Below, in pieces: positions 8,057 through 15,884 of a stretch of 64,000 bases of DNA; the first letter of the stretch is position 1, and every line of letters starts with the position of its first letter. The position numbers and the translations under genes were made by a program. The notes beneath the pieces were generated by a model that worked only from the letters and a program-made list of their open reading frames with translations, was not told the origin of the DNA and did no database searches. This DNA comes from Palaeococcus ferrophilus DSM 13482 (GTDB lineage: Archaea; Methanobacteriota_B; Thermococci; Thermococcales; Thermococcaceae): assembly GCF_000966265.1 (NCBI RefSeq), contig NZ_LANF01000006.1, forward strand, positions 62,001-126,000, read 5' to 3'.

Positions 8057-9620
8057 GTGGATAATACCGTTCATAATAGCCATGCTCATTCTCCCTGCGT
8101 CATTCTCTACCGGAGAGGCCGTTATCGTTCTCCAGCCGCTCCAGACATCATTCACTGGCGAGCCGGGGGAGAGCGTTGACGTTGCCTTCAACATAACCAA
8201 CATGGGCAACGAGACCGCCGGGAACGTTCTTGTACTCATAGAGAACCTGCCCGAGGGCGCTACATATACCCAGGCCGTTTTCAAGGACGTCGGTCCCAAC
8301 GAGACAAGGGAGGGCCACGTTCAGATAATCCTCAACAAGGTTCGCGCCGGAGTTTACAACGTAAACCTCGTGGCGAGGGTCACGGGACAGCCGGGACTGT
8401 TCAAGGTGCCCCTCACTCTGAGGGTGAAGACGGTGGTGGACTACTCGCCCGTTATCGAGGTTGAGGACAGGTACCTCTACGGAAGCGACGTGACGGTAAG
8501 CTGTGAGGTGCGCTCGAACTCCAACGGGGTGATAAACGGCCTTATTGAGATAGAACTCTACAGGGGGAAGGAGCTCCTCAAAAGGATAGCCGAAAGCACG
8601 TACATCGCCCCCTACGACAAGAAGGAGTACCGCATCGTTCTGCCGAAGCCCGACACCGGGAGCTACCTCGTGGTGATGCACACCAAGTTCGGGAGTGAGG
8701 AGAAGACGGTGAGTAAGTCCTTCGAGGTTTACAGGAGGAACCTCGCCTATGAGGCCTACTTCGAGAACGGGGTTATAACCGTCAGGGTGTACAACGAAGA
8801 GGGCAAGGGGGTTGAGGGAATTCCCGTTAACGTGAACGGAATGGCCCTTAAGACGGACTCCAACGGCCTCGTCATGATCGAGGCAAAGGAACCAGGGAGC
8901 TACCGCATAACCATGGACTTCGATGGAAAAACCGTCGAGACCGTTGTGGAGGTAAAGAAGCTCTTTTTGGACTACTCCCTCTCCAACGAGATGCTTGAGG
9001 TGTACGTCAGGGACTCGAGCGGGAAGGGGATAGCCAACGTGAGCGTGTCCGCGGAGGGCGTTAAGGGGAGGCTTTACGGTGTCACCGACGAGGATGGAAG
9101 CGTCGCTTTCAAGGTCTCGCAGCTCGGCTACGGACCGGTCAGGATAAAAGCCCAGAGCTCACACTTCCTCGGCGATGAAAAAACCCTGAACATCCCGCGC
9201 CCCACCACACCGACCCCCACACCAACTCCCACGGTAACCGAGACAGTCACCTCCACACCAACGCCCACCGAGACGCTGAACGTCACAAACACCACGATAC
9301 CCACGCTCCCCGTGGAGGAGGGAAGAAACTACGGCACGCTGGCCCTGATACTCCTCCTGTCCGCTCTGACCCTGACGGGGAGCTCCTACATGGCCTTCTT
9401 CAGGCCGGTTATAATGGAGGAGCAGCTGGACAGGTACTACTTCATAAAAGTGCGGGCGCCGAAGCTGAAGAGTATGAAGGAAGTTAACATCATCAGAGAA
9501 GTCAACGCCGTGGATGCCCGCGCCACAAAGGGAAAAGTAACTATAGACGGTAGCAGAATAGTGTGGGAAATCGAGGAGCTGGAGCCGGAAGAGGAAGCCT
9601 CCCTCCAGATCCTTCTTTAG
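8049..9620 (+). CDS. Cell-surface protein with CARDB/Ig-like domains and C-terminal membrane anchor
   Basis: A 523-residue exported protein. The signal peptide (IIPFIIAMLILPASFS) is followed by a CARDB-like beta domain (about 30-120, VDVAFNITNMGNETAGNVLV), then two to three Ig-like or carboxypeptidase-regulatory-like modules. Two of these share a YEAYFENGVITVRVYNEEGKG / VEVYVRDSSGKG pattern. A Thr/Pro-rich stalk (about 385-425) precedes one membrane segment (GTLALILLLSALTLTG), which leads to a tail of about 75 residues. Sequons are frequent. The GTG start at 8049 lies inside the hjc end, where GGTGG provides the site. The role is unknown, probably an envelope adhesin or scaffold. Confidence 0.82.
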   Translation: MNKWIIPFIIAMLILPASFSTGEAVIVLQPLQTSFTGEPGESVDVAFNITNMGNETAGNVLVLIENLPEGATYTQAVFKDVGPNETREGHVQIILNKVRAGVYNVNLVARVTGQPGLFKVPLTLRVKTVVDYSPVIEVEDRYLYGSDVTVSCEVRSNSNGVINGLIEIELYRGKELLKRIAESTYIAPYDKKEYRIVLPKPDTGSYLVVMHTKFGSEEKTVSKSFEVYRRNLAYEAYFENGVITVRVYNEEGKGVEGIPVNVNGMALKTDSNGLVMIEAKEPGSYRITMDFDGKTVETVVEVKKLFLDYSLSNEMLEVYVRDSSGKGIANVSVSAEGVKGRLYGVTDEDGSVAFKVSQLGYGPVRIKAQSSHFLGDEKTLNIPRPTTPTPTPTPTVTETVTSTPTPTETLNVTNTTIPTLPVEEGRNYGTLALILLLSALTLTGSSYMAFFRPVIMEEQLDRYYFIKVRAPKLKSMKEVNIIREVNAVDARATKGKVTIDGSRIVWEIEELEPEEEASLQILL

Positions 9621-10438
9621 ATTGACCAGCTCCCCTCTTTTTTCAACACTTCCCGCGCCCTCAGGAGGCCCTGCCTGACACACTCCTCGATGTCATCTCC
9701 CCTCACGTATCGAGCAAGGAAGCCACCGGCGAAGGCATCGCCAGCTCCGGTGGGGTCAACTATATCCTCCACGGGCAGGGCAGGGAACTCCCTGAACTCG
9801 CCGTCGTAAACGAGCACTCCCCTCTCGCCGCGCGTTATTATGACGGTCTCCGCACCCCATTCCACCATTTTCATGGCGGCACTCCTGATGTCCCTCTCCT
9901 CCGTTATCGTAAGCGCCTCCCGCTCGTTGGGGAAGACGGTGTGGGAAAGGGAGATTATCTCCCTCATCAGCGCCTTTTCCGTCCGGTAGGCCTCCATGTA
10001 GGTGGGGTTGAAGTCCACGGCAACCCTCTTCCCTTCCAGCCGCTTGAGCACCTTGAGCTGCTCCTCGGGGGGTATGGGGCTTATGTGGAACACCCTCGCA
10101 TCGAGGTACTCCTCCGGGATGGGTGTCTCTCCCATGAGCCTCGCGACCCCCATGTCCACGGGGGCATCAACGCTCCCGTCCTCCCTGTATATCATGTATA
10201 TGTGGGCCGTTTTGCCCTCGAGTACCTGAACGCCGCGGGTGTCAACGAGTTTGGAAAGCCTTTGCATCCACTCCGTAGGGAAATCTCTACCGACCTTGCT
10301 CACGAGGCCGACCTTTGCTCCACTGAGCGCGGCGGAGGTTGCCACGGCCGCCGCCGCTCCCCCGGGACGGAGTATCTCCTTTCCTCCCGGAAAGATTATG
10401 TGATCTATAGAGATGTGTCCAAGAACCACCAGCTCCAT
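9617..10438 (-). CDS. PfkB-family sugar or nucleoside kinase
   Basis: A 273-residue ribokinase-fold kinase. It shows the N-terminal GHISIDHIIFPGG, the substrate-lid GGAAAAVATSAALSGAKVGLV, the NExE-like motif FPNEREAL, and the catalytic DPTGAGDAFAGGF with the general-base Asp. Archaeal members phosphorylate nucleosides, ribose-1-phosphate or sugars; I cannot tell which. The ATG at 10438 has GGGGAG four bases before it; an in-frame ATG four codons upstream (10450) is less well placed. The stop overlaps the end of the convergent surface protein gene by 4 bases. Confidence 0.87.
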   Translation of the reverse strand: MELVVLGHISIDHIIFPGGKEILRPGGAAAAVATSAALSGAKVGLVSKVGRDFPTEWMQRLSKLVDTRGVQVLEGKTAHIYMIYREDGSVDAPVDMGVARLMGETPIPEEYLDARVFHISPIPPEEQLKVLKRLEGKRVAVDFNPTYMEAYRTEKALMREIISLSHTVFPNEREALTITEERDIRSAAMKMVEWGAETVIITRGERGVLVYDGEFREFPALPVEDIVDPTGAGDAFAGGFLARYVRGDDIEECVRQGLLRAREVLKKEGSWSI

Positions 10439-10569
10439 ACCGCTCCCCATGGTGCATGGGGGAGAGCGTTTAAAAACCTTCTCCGAAAGAATAGAACATG
10501 AACCACCGGAACGTTCTTTTCACCGCGTTCCTAAAATATGCCGGAGTGAATGTAAGCATGGTGGGGAAG

Positions 10570-11703
10570 ATGGAGTGGAAGGCCGTTGGTGTAATAATGA
10601 TGATACTCACCGCGCTCATACCACTGGGTCTCTCCAGCGACGAGCCGGAAGTTAGCGGGCTTATGAAGACCCTTGAGGGAGCACACCTGCTTGCAGAGGA
10701 GTGGATAACACCGCTAAAAGACGAGCTCCCCGCGGATTCCCCAATTCTTAAGGACTACTCTCTGGCAGAGGAGTACAGAACCAAGGCCCTCGACGCTTTC
10801 TCAAATGGCGACGAGGTTGCTGCAAGGGAGTACGCGTTGAAGGCGCTCCACAGCTACCGTCTGGCCCTTGAGGGGGTCAAAGAAAGCGGGGAGACTTACA
10901 ACGCCAGCGCGGAGAGGGTGAAGGCTGGACTGGAAAGGCTTAACGCATACTTCACCCGGGCGGAGGAGCTTATACGCTCGGCTAAAAGGGGAGGCCTCGA
11001 CACGTCGGATGCCGAGAAACTCCTGAGGGAAACAAGGGATTCCTACTCCCAGGCCCTGCACGAGCTCAAGGAGGGAAACGTCGAGGGGGCCCGCAAGAAG
11101 TTTGAGGAGGCCGAGTCAAAGAGGAGGGAACTCGATAGTGTTCTCAAGGAGCTTCAGGAGCGGAGCCTAAAGGAGCGGGAGCACGACTTCGTGAAGGCGT
11201 TTCTGGTAAAAACGGAGAGGGGATTGTGGGCCGCGAGAACCTACCTAGAGGCAGCTAAGAACAGAGGGCTGGACGTTTCAAGGGCCGAGGAGAGGCTCGC
11301 CAAGGTTGAGGGGGCCTATCTAGCGGTGAAGACGCTGGCCGAGGAAGGCAGGTGGGACGAGGCCCTAAGGGCGATGAAGAAAAACGCGCCAATCTTCACA
11401 GCTTTCTTTGAGGAACTCAGGCGCGTGGAGCACATAATGGACGGTAAAAGCTTTCCGAACGTCCAGAGCTTCCAGGAAAATCTGGGAGAGCGGGTGCGGA
11501 AGGATACCCTCGCCCTCGAGGCCCTGAAGAGGAGGGGCGTGAACACGGTTCCGGCCGAAATAGTGCTCAGGAACGCCGTGATGGAACTCCAGACCGGGAG
11601 GGAGCTCCTCAAGCGCGGGGAGCCCGAGAAGGCCAGGGAGCACTTCCTGAGGGCGCTGGCGCTGCTGAAGAGGGTGGAGGCATTCATAGGGGAGAAGAGC
11701 TGA
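10570..11703 (+). CDS. Secreted helical-repeat protein, partner of membrane regulator (copy 1)
   Basis: A 377-residue exported protein with a short signal peptide (MEWKAVGVIMMILTALIPLG). The rest is almost all alpha-helix and charged. At least three copies of a repeat of about 45 residues are visible: RGGLDTSDAEKLL..., RGLDVSRAEERLA... and RGVNTVPAEIVLR.... Each ends with a GxxExA helix (EGNVEGARKKF, EGRWDEALRAM, RGEPEKAREHF). The frame is open from 10498, but GGTGGGG just upstream favours the ATG at 10570. It lies 9 bases before the membrane-anchored winged-helix gene. The same arrangement, with a related helical protein, recurs at 18066-20339. Confidence 0.78.
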   Translation: MEWKAVGVIMMILTALIPLGLSSDEPEVSGLMKTLEGAHLLAEEWITPLKDELPADSPILKDYSLAEEYRTKALDAFSNGDEVAAREYALKALHSYRLALEGVKESGETYNASAERVKAGLERLNAYFTRAEELIRSAKRGGLDTSDAEKLLRETRDSYSQALHELKEGNVEGARKKFEEAESKRRELDSVLKELQERSLKEREHDFVKAFLVKTERGLWAARTYLEAAKNRGLDVSRAEERLAKVEGAYLAVKTLAEEGRWDEALRAMKKNAPIFTAFFEELRRVEHIMDGKSFPNVQSFQENLGERVRKDTLALEALKRRGVNTVPAEIVLRNAVMELQTGRELLKRGEPEKAREHFLRALALLKRVEAFIGEKS

Positions 11704-11712
11704 GGTGGTAGA

Positions 11713-12555
11713 ATGAAGAAGGCGGCTCTAATCACTCTCCTGCTCATAATTCTTCCCCTTGCGTCGGCCCAGTATACCGCTGAGCTCTCCCTAACGGTCT
11801 ACAGGGACGGCTACGTCGGCGTTGATATAAAAATAGTCCCGGATGAGTACACGGCACAGGTCAGCATCCCCCTGCCCGGGAGCACCTACGAGAGCCTCTT
11901 CGTTGTGGATGAGGAGGGAAACCCCCTCGACTACTCCGTGGAAGGTGGCACGATGGTCATAAACACGGGGAACGCCTCCCTCGTGGAGGTGAGCTACTAC
12001 ACCCCCGACCTCACCACAAAAGCAGGCCCGGTGTGGACTTTGAGCTTAAACAGCAGCGTCCCCTTCACCGTGGTTCTGCCCGAGGGCACCACGGTCGTGG
12101 ACCTGAGCGACGTGCCCCTCTCAATAGCGGGGGAGAACATAACGATGCCCTCCGGAAACCAGAGCATAAGCTACGTGCTGAGCGCGTCCGTTAACGTGGA
12201 GGAGCCGTCTCCCTCAGGCAGCTCATACACGCCCGCCATAGCTGTTATCCTCCTTCTCTTTGCAGCTCTCGCCGCGGGGGTTTACCTACGGCGCCCGCGG
12301 GAGAAAGGGGAAGAGAAACCCCTGGACAAAGATGCCTACCTAAAGAAGATGGAGGGGTTTGAGCTCAACGACTACGAGAGGGATGCGCTCCTCTACATCC
12401 TCGAGAGGGGCGGCAGGGCCAGCCAGGCCGAGGTAAGGAAAGCCCTCGACATACCCAAAACCACAGCGTGGAGGATGTTCAAGCGCCTCGAGAAACAGGG
12501 GCTGGTGAAAATCGTCAAGGGGTCAAAGGAGAACTGGGTGGAGCTCAAACCCTGA
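11713..12555 (+). CDS. Membrane-anchored winged-helix regulator with extracellular beta domain (copy 1)
   Basis: A 280-residue one-component regulator candidate. The layout is a signal peptide (KKAALITLLLIILPLASAQ), an outside domain of about 150 residues made of beta strands with a sequon-rich end, and a membrane segment (AIAVILLLFAALAAGVYL) followed by RRPR. A cytoplasmic linker leads to a winged helix (residues about 225-280: RDALLYILERGG, SQAEVRKALDIPKTTAWRMF, LEKQGLVKI). The helix is of the archaeal type in which the recognition helix reads PKTTAWRMFKRLEKQGLV. The paralogue at 18066 has the same domain order. The ligand or stimulus and target promoters are unknown. Confidence 0.82.
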   Translation: MKKAALITLLLIILPLASAQYTAELSLTVYRDGYVGVDIKIVPDEYTAQVSIPLPGSTYESLFVVDEEGNPLDYSVEGGTMVINTGNASLVEVSYYTPDLTTKAGPVWTLSLNSSVPFTVVLPEGTTVVDLSDVPLSIAGENITMPSGNQSISYVLSASVNVEEPSPSGSSYTPAIAVILLLFAALAAGVYLRRPREKGEEKPLDKDAYLKKMEGFELNDYERDALLYILERGGRASQAEVRKALDIPKTTAWRMFKRLEKQGLVKIVKGSKENWVELKP

Positions 12556-12557
12556 GC

Positions 12558-12923
12558 TCACGGCACTATCTCCACCTCTATCTCTTTTCCATCGCTGGTG
12601 TAGGCCTTAACGCTCCAGTACTCGAAGGGGAAGCCGATTATCAGGTGAACGCCCCCAAATTTTGAAAAGAAGTGAAGGTCTGCCTTCGATGGTCGAGGGA
12701 GGCCAGGGTGGGAGTGGACCGTCCCCTTCACGTCCTCGTCGTGAGGGAGGAGGTAGGTGTCGAAGAACACGCTCCCCCTGCCGTAGTAGCCCTTCGGGAG
12801 TATAAGCACCTCCTCGAAGATTCCATCCTTCTCCCGAAGCAGGCCCGCGAACTCGTTTGGGTAAAAGCTCCTGGCCATCTCAAGGAGGTAGTCGAGGAGC
12901 TCGCGCCTTATTCTGGCCTTCAT
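12558..12923 (-). CDS. JAMM/MPN+ metalloprotease (desampylase-like)
   Basis: A 121-residue archaeal JAMM protein. The zinc-site motif is complete: a Glu in NEFAGLL near residue 24, HSHPGLPRPSKADL (H-x-H, then S and D), near residues 71-84. Archaeal homologues remove SAMP ubiquitin-like proteins from targets. The ATG at 12923 overlaps the preceding stop (ATGA) with GGAGGG upstream, so it is coupled to the unknown gene before it. Its 3' end almost touches that of the convergent regulator gene. Confidence 0.88.
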   Translation of the reverse strand: MKARIRRELLDYLLEMARSFYPNEFAGLLREKDGIFEEVLILPKGYYGRGSVFFDTYLLPHDEDVKGTVHSHPGLPRPSKADLHFFSKFGGVHLIIGFPFEYWSVKAYTSDGKEIEVEIVP

Positions 12924-13510
12924 ACTTTACCCTCCAGCATGTCGAGGGGGGTGTAGAGGTTTATACCCTCCTTCCCCCTGCACATGTCCATGGCCTTATA
13001 GAGCTCCCTGAGGAAGAGCTCCCAGAGCTCCCCATCGCTTTTGAACTCCTCGAGGACGCGCTTCAGGTTCTCTTTTTCGTGCCTGAGTTCAAGGCTCGAG
13101 TGCAGTGCCCCGTAGTCTGCTTCCCCTATATCCTCGCGTATGATGTACCTCGCCAGGGCGTTCGCGGGGAGGGGTGATATGGGTATCGAGAGGAAGAGGG
13201 CGTTTCTGAGCTCCGTTTCTTTGTAGGGCGAGATGGAACGGAGCCCCCGAACGACCACGCCGTACTTCTCTGGTATCTCCGCCGTTCTCGTCACCATGAG
13301 CCTCCTCCTTAGAAGGCCCCTTTTGACGTCGAGCCTTATCCTGCCCTCCCTCACGAGGAGGGCCAGCGTAACGCCCACCGCCGCCGAAGCCGCTTCAAAC
13401 GTGTCGAGGCGCTTCTGCCAGTCAAAGAACCTCGCACCCTTCTTGAGGGAGCGGTTCTCCTTCGCGAACTCCTCCGCAAAGAGGTAGATGATCGCCGCCG
13501 GTGATAACAC
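12920..13510 (-). CDS. Conserved hypothetical protein upstream of JAMM protease
   Basis: A roughly 196-residue soluble protein that I do not recognise. It has a helical N-terminal third (IIYLFAEEFAKENR), a middle with several Arg-rich strands (RIRLDVKRGLLRRRLMVTRT) and a helical charged end. I take the GTG at 13510 because GGTGA lies five bases upstream in the RidA end; an open frame runs further to 13543, and a GTG at 13519 is another choice. The stop overlaps the JAMM start (ATGA). Order ridA-this-JAMM suggests one transcript. Confidence 0.7.
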   Translation of the reverse strand: MLSPAAIIYLFAEEFAKENRSLKKGARFFDWQKRLDTFEAASAAVGVTLALLVREGRIRLDVKRGLLRRRLMVTRTAEIPEKYGVVVRGLRSISPYKETELRNALFLSIPISPLPANALARYIIREDIGEADYGALHSSLELRHEKENLKRVLEEFKSDGELWELFLRELYKAMDMCRGKEGINLYTPLDMLEGKV

Positions 13511-13511
13511 C

Positions 13512-13898
13512 TCACTCACCCGGAATGTAAGCGATGGCCTCAACCTCTATGGCAACGCCCTTGGGGAGGTTGGAAACCTCAACCGCGGCCCTGGCCGGCT
13601 TTGAACTATTGAAGTACTCTGAATAAACCTCGTTCATCGCCCCAAAGTCGCCCATGTCCCTCAGGTAAACCGTCACCTTGACGACGTCGTTGAGGCTCCC
13701 TCCGGCAGCCTCGACTATGGCCTTAACGTTCTCGAGGGCCTGCCTCGTCTGCGCCTTTATGTCCCCCTCAACGAGCGCTCCCGTTTCGGGGTTTATGGGT
13801 ATCTGCCCTGCTATGAAGAGGAAGCTGCCAGCTTTAACGGCCTGGCTGTAGGGGCCAACAGGTCTCGGAGCCCTTTCAGTAAAAACAATCTCCTTCAT
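13512..13898 (-). CDS. ridA: RidA family reactive intermediate deaminase
   Basis: A 128-residue RidA/YjgF/UK114 protein, which hydrolyses reactive enamine/imine intermediates from PLP enzymes. Motifs: [29 protein letters not shown], the [15 protein letters not shown] stretch and [23 protein letters not shown] with the substrate Arg and terminal Glu. The ATG at 13898 has GGTGG upstream; three more codons are open to 13907. Confidence 0.95.
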   Translation of the reverse strand: MKEIVFTERAPRPVGPYSQAVKAGSFLFIAGQIPINPETGALVEGDIKAQTRQALENVKAIVEAAGGSLNDVVKVTVYLRDMGDFGAMNEVYSEYFNSSKPARAAVEVSNLPKGVAIEVEAIAYIPGE

Positions 13899-13946
13899 GC
13901 GAGCCACCGTAAAAATTTGGAGAAAAGGGGTAATAAGGTTTTTGAG

Positions 13947-15725
13947 CTATGCGAAGGTGTAGTAGTACTCCCCGATTTGCTTCTGCTCCCTGTCCTTAAC
14001 GCTTCCTTCCTTGTTGGCCCTCGGCCTTCCGGTGTCCGGATCCCTGCGGAAGGTTATGCCGACATTAGCCAAAAAGCGGTTCATTCCCTCGCGCATCTCC
14101 ATTGGAGGCAGAGCCCTTCCGTGCTTTCCGGGCTCGCCCTCGAAGACCATAACGCGGTCGCTTATGTAGTCTATCATGAGGACGTCGTGCTCGACCACGA
14201 GGGCGGTCTTGTTGTTCTTGGCCATGAGGTTCCTTATCGCCTTCGAGACGGCCAGCCTCTGCTCAACGTCGAGGTAAGCGGAGGGCTCGTCTATGAGGTA
14301 GAGGTCGGCATCCTTAAGGAGGGCCGCCGTTATGGCCACCCTCTGGAGCTCTCCACCGCTGAGCTGGCTTACATAGCGGTCGTAGAGGTCTGGAATCCCG
14401 AGGGGGTTGAGGAGCTCCGTCTTGTAGAAGTTGCTCATGAGCTTGGAGGCGTCTATCTTGCTCAGGAGTTCGAACACCGTCCCCTCGTAGTCGGCCTTTA
14501 TGTACTGGGGCTTGTAGGAGACCTCAAGCGTCCAGTCAACCTCGCCCTCCGTCGGTTTCTCCACTCCAGCGAGCATTTTCACAAAGGTCGTCTTACCAAT
14601 ACCGTTGGGGCCAACGATGCTCACCACTTCCCCTATGTAGAGCTCGCCACCCTCTGCCTCGAGTTTAAAAGAGCCGTAGTCCTTCTTGAGTGCCGGGTAC
14701 TGGACGAGAACGTCCCCTCCCTGGGACACCCTCTCGCTCGTCTTCGTGAAGCGTATCTCGTAGGGCCTGAAGCGCACGTTCTCATCCGGAAGGTAACCGC
14801 TGAGGAAGACGTTTATCCCCACGCGCGTGCTCTTGAGGGTCGAGAATATACCGTAGGCGCCGGGCTTACCGTAGACTATGTGGATGTTGTCGCTGAGGTA
14901 GTCCAGAACGGCTAAATCGTGTTCGACCACGAGGACCGATTTACCCTCCTCGGCCAGCTTTCTTATCGCCCTCGCTACCTTCAGCCTCTGCCTTATGTCG
15001 AGGTAGCTCGAGGGCTCGTCGAAGAAGTAGAACTGCGCGTCCCTCGCCATGGCCGCGGCTATGGCCACTCTTTGGAGCTCTCCACCGCTGAGCTGGCTTA
15101 TCTCCCTGTCGAGGATGTTCCCAAGCTCCAGCTCCTCCACGAGCTCCCCCATGATTCCGCGCTCGTCGGCTTTCTTCAGGAGGTCACGAACCTTGCCCTT
15201 GACAACCTTGGGGATTAAGTCCACGTACTGCGGCTTCACCACGGTCTTGACCTTCCTCTCCTTAAGGGCCTCGAAGTAGTTCTGGAGCTCGTTGCCGCGG
15301 AAGGCCTTTATGACGTTGTCCCAGCTGTCGTTGGAGCCGCAGAGGTTTGGTAAAAGCTCACCGGAGAGTATCCTAACGGCAGTTGTCTTACCCGTTCCGT
15401 TGGGGCCGAGGATTCCCGTAACGCTACCTGATCTCACGACTGGGAGGCGGTAGAGGACGAAGGAGTTGATGCCGTAGCGGTGCACACAGTCCTCGTCTAG
15501 CTCCTCCGGAAGGTTCACAATGGTTATCGCGTTGAAGGGGCACTTGTGGACGCAGATTCCGCAGCCGGTACAGCTGGCCTCCTGGATTATGGGCTTATAG
15601 TTATCCTCGTCTATGACTATGGCCTCTCCACCCATTCGATTAACCGGACAGACGCGCTCACACAGGAAGTGACCGCACTTGTCCGGGTTACACTTGTCGT
15701 AATCAATGACCGCCACTCTCGTCAT
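13947..15725 (-). CDS. rli1: Ribosome-recycling ATPase ABCE1 (Rli1)
   Basis: A 592-residue ABCE1 protein, which splits ribosomes after termination and helps start the next round. The N-terminal Fe-S domain carries cysteines in YDKCNPDKCGHFLCERVCP and CTGCGICVHKCPF. Two ATPase halves follow, with Walker A GPNGTGKTTAVRIL and GPNGIGKTTFVKML, signature LSGGELQRVAI in both, and Walker B FFDEPSSYLD and LIDEPSAYLD. A hinge lies between them. The ATG at 15725 follows GGGTGAGAAC; 20 upstream codons are open but unsupported. Divergent from metG. Confidence 0.97.
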   Translation of the reverse strand: MTRVAVIDYDKCNPDKCGHFLCERVCPVNRMGGEAIVIDEDNYKPIIQEASCTGCGICVHKCPFNAITIVNLPEELDEDCVHRYGINSFVLYRLPVVRSGSVTGILGPNGTGKTTAVRILSGELLPNLCGSNDSWDNVIKAFRGNELQNYFEALKERKVKTVVKPQYVDLIPKVVKGKVRDLLKKADERGIMGELVEELELGNILDREISQLSGGELQRVAIAAAMARDAQFYFFDEPSSYLDIRQRLKVARAIRKLAEEGKSVLVVEHDLAVLDYLSDNIHIVYGKPGAYGIFSTLKSTRVGINVFLSGYLPDENVRFRPYEIRFTKTSERVSQGGDVLVQYPALKKDYGSFKLEAEGGELYIGEVVSIVGPNGIGKTTFVKMLAGVEKPTEGEVDWTLEVSYKPQYIKADYEGTVFELLSKIDASKLMSNFYKTELLNPLGIPDLYDRYVSQLSGGELQRVAITAALLKDADLYLIDEPSAYLDVEQRLAVSKAIRNLMAKNNKTALVVEHDVLMIDYISDRVMVFEGEPGKHGRALPPMEMREGMNRFLANVGITFRRDPDTGRPRANKEGSVKDREQKQIGEYYYTFA

Positions 15726-15785
15726 GTTCTCACCCACAGTGCCTCTGGGAGGGTGCTTTAAAAGGTTGCGGGAGATTTTATGCAA

Positions 15786-15884
15786 AACTATGCATATTTT
15801 TTGCCATTAAAAATAACCCACCGTAATGTTTAAAACCACAATATCTTATAAACCCTAAACCGTTAATTCCCGGGGGGTGTGAGA
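15786..15884. promoter_or_regulatory. Divergent promoter region rli1/metG
   Basis: This gap holds TATA-like elements for both directions, such as ATCTTATAAACC near 15842-15853 for metG (about 30 to 40 bases before the ATG) and AATGTTTAAAACC near 15824. A strong GGGGGGTG precedes metG. No operator palindrome is obvious. Confidence 0.4.

Noticed and set aside
9195-9310. Tandem DNA repeat of ACCCCCAC / ACACCAAC type
   Set aside because: It encodes the Thr/Pro stalk of the surface protein; the periodicity follows codons and is not an independent repeat.
13917-14915. 332-codon plus-strand open frame inside rli1
   Set aside because: Antisense of ABCE1, whose motifs are unmistakable.
14280-15120. 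Two near-identical DNA stretches around 14300-14370 and 15040-15110
   Set aside because: They are the paralogous LSGGELQRVAI and Walker B regions of the two ABCE1 ATPase halves.
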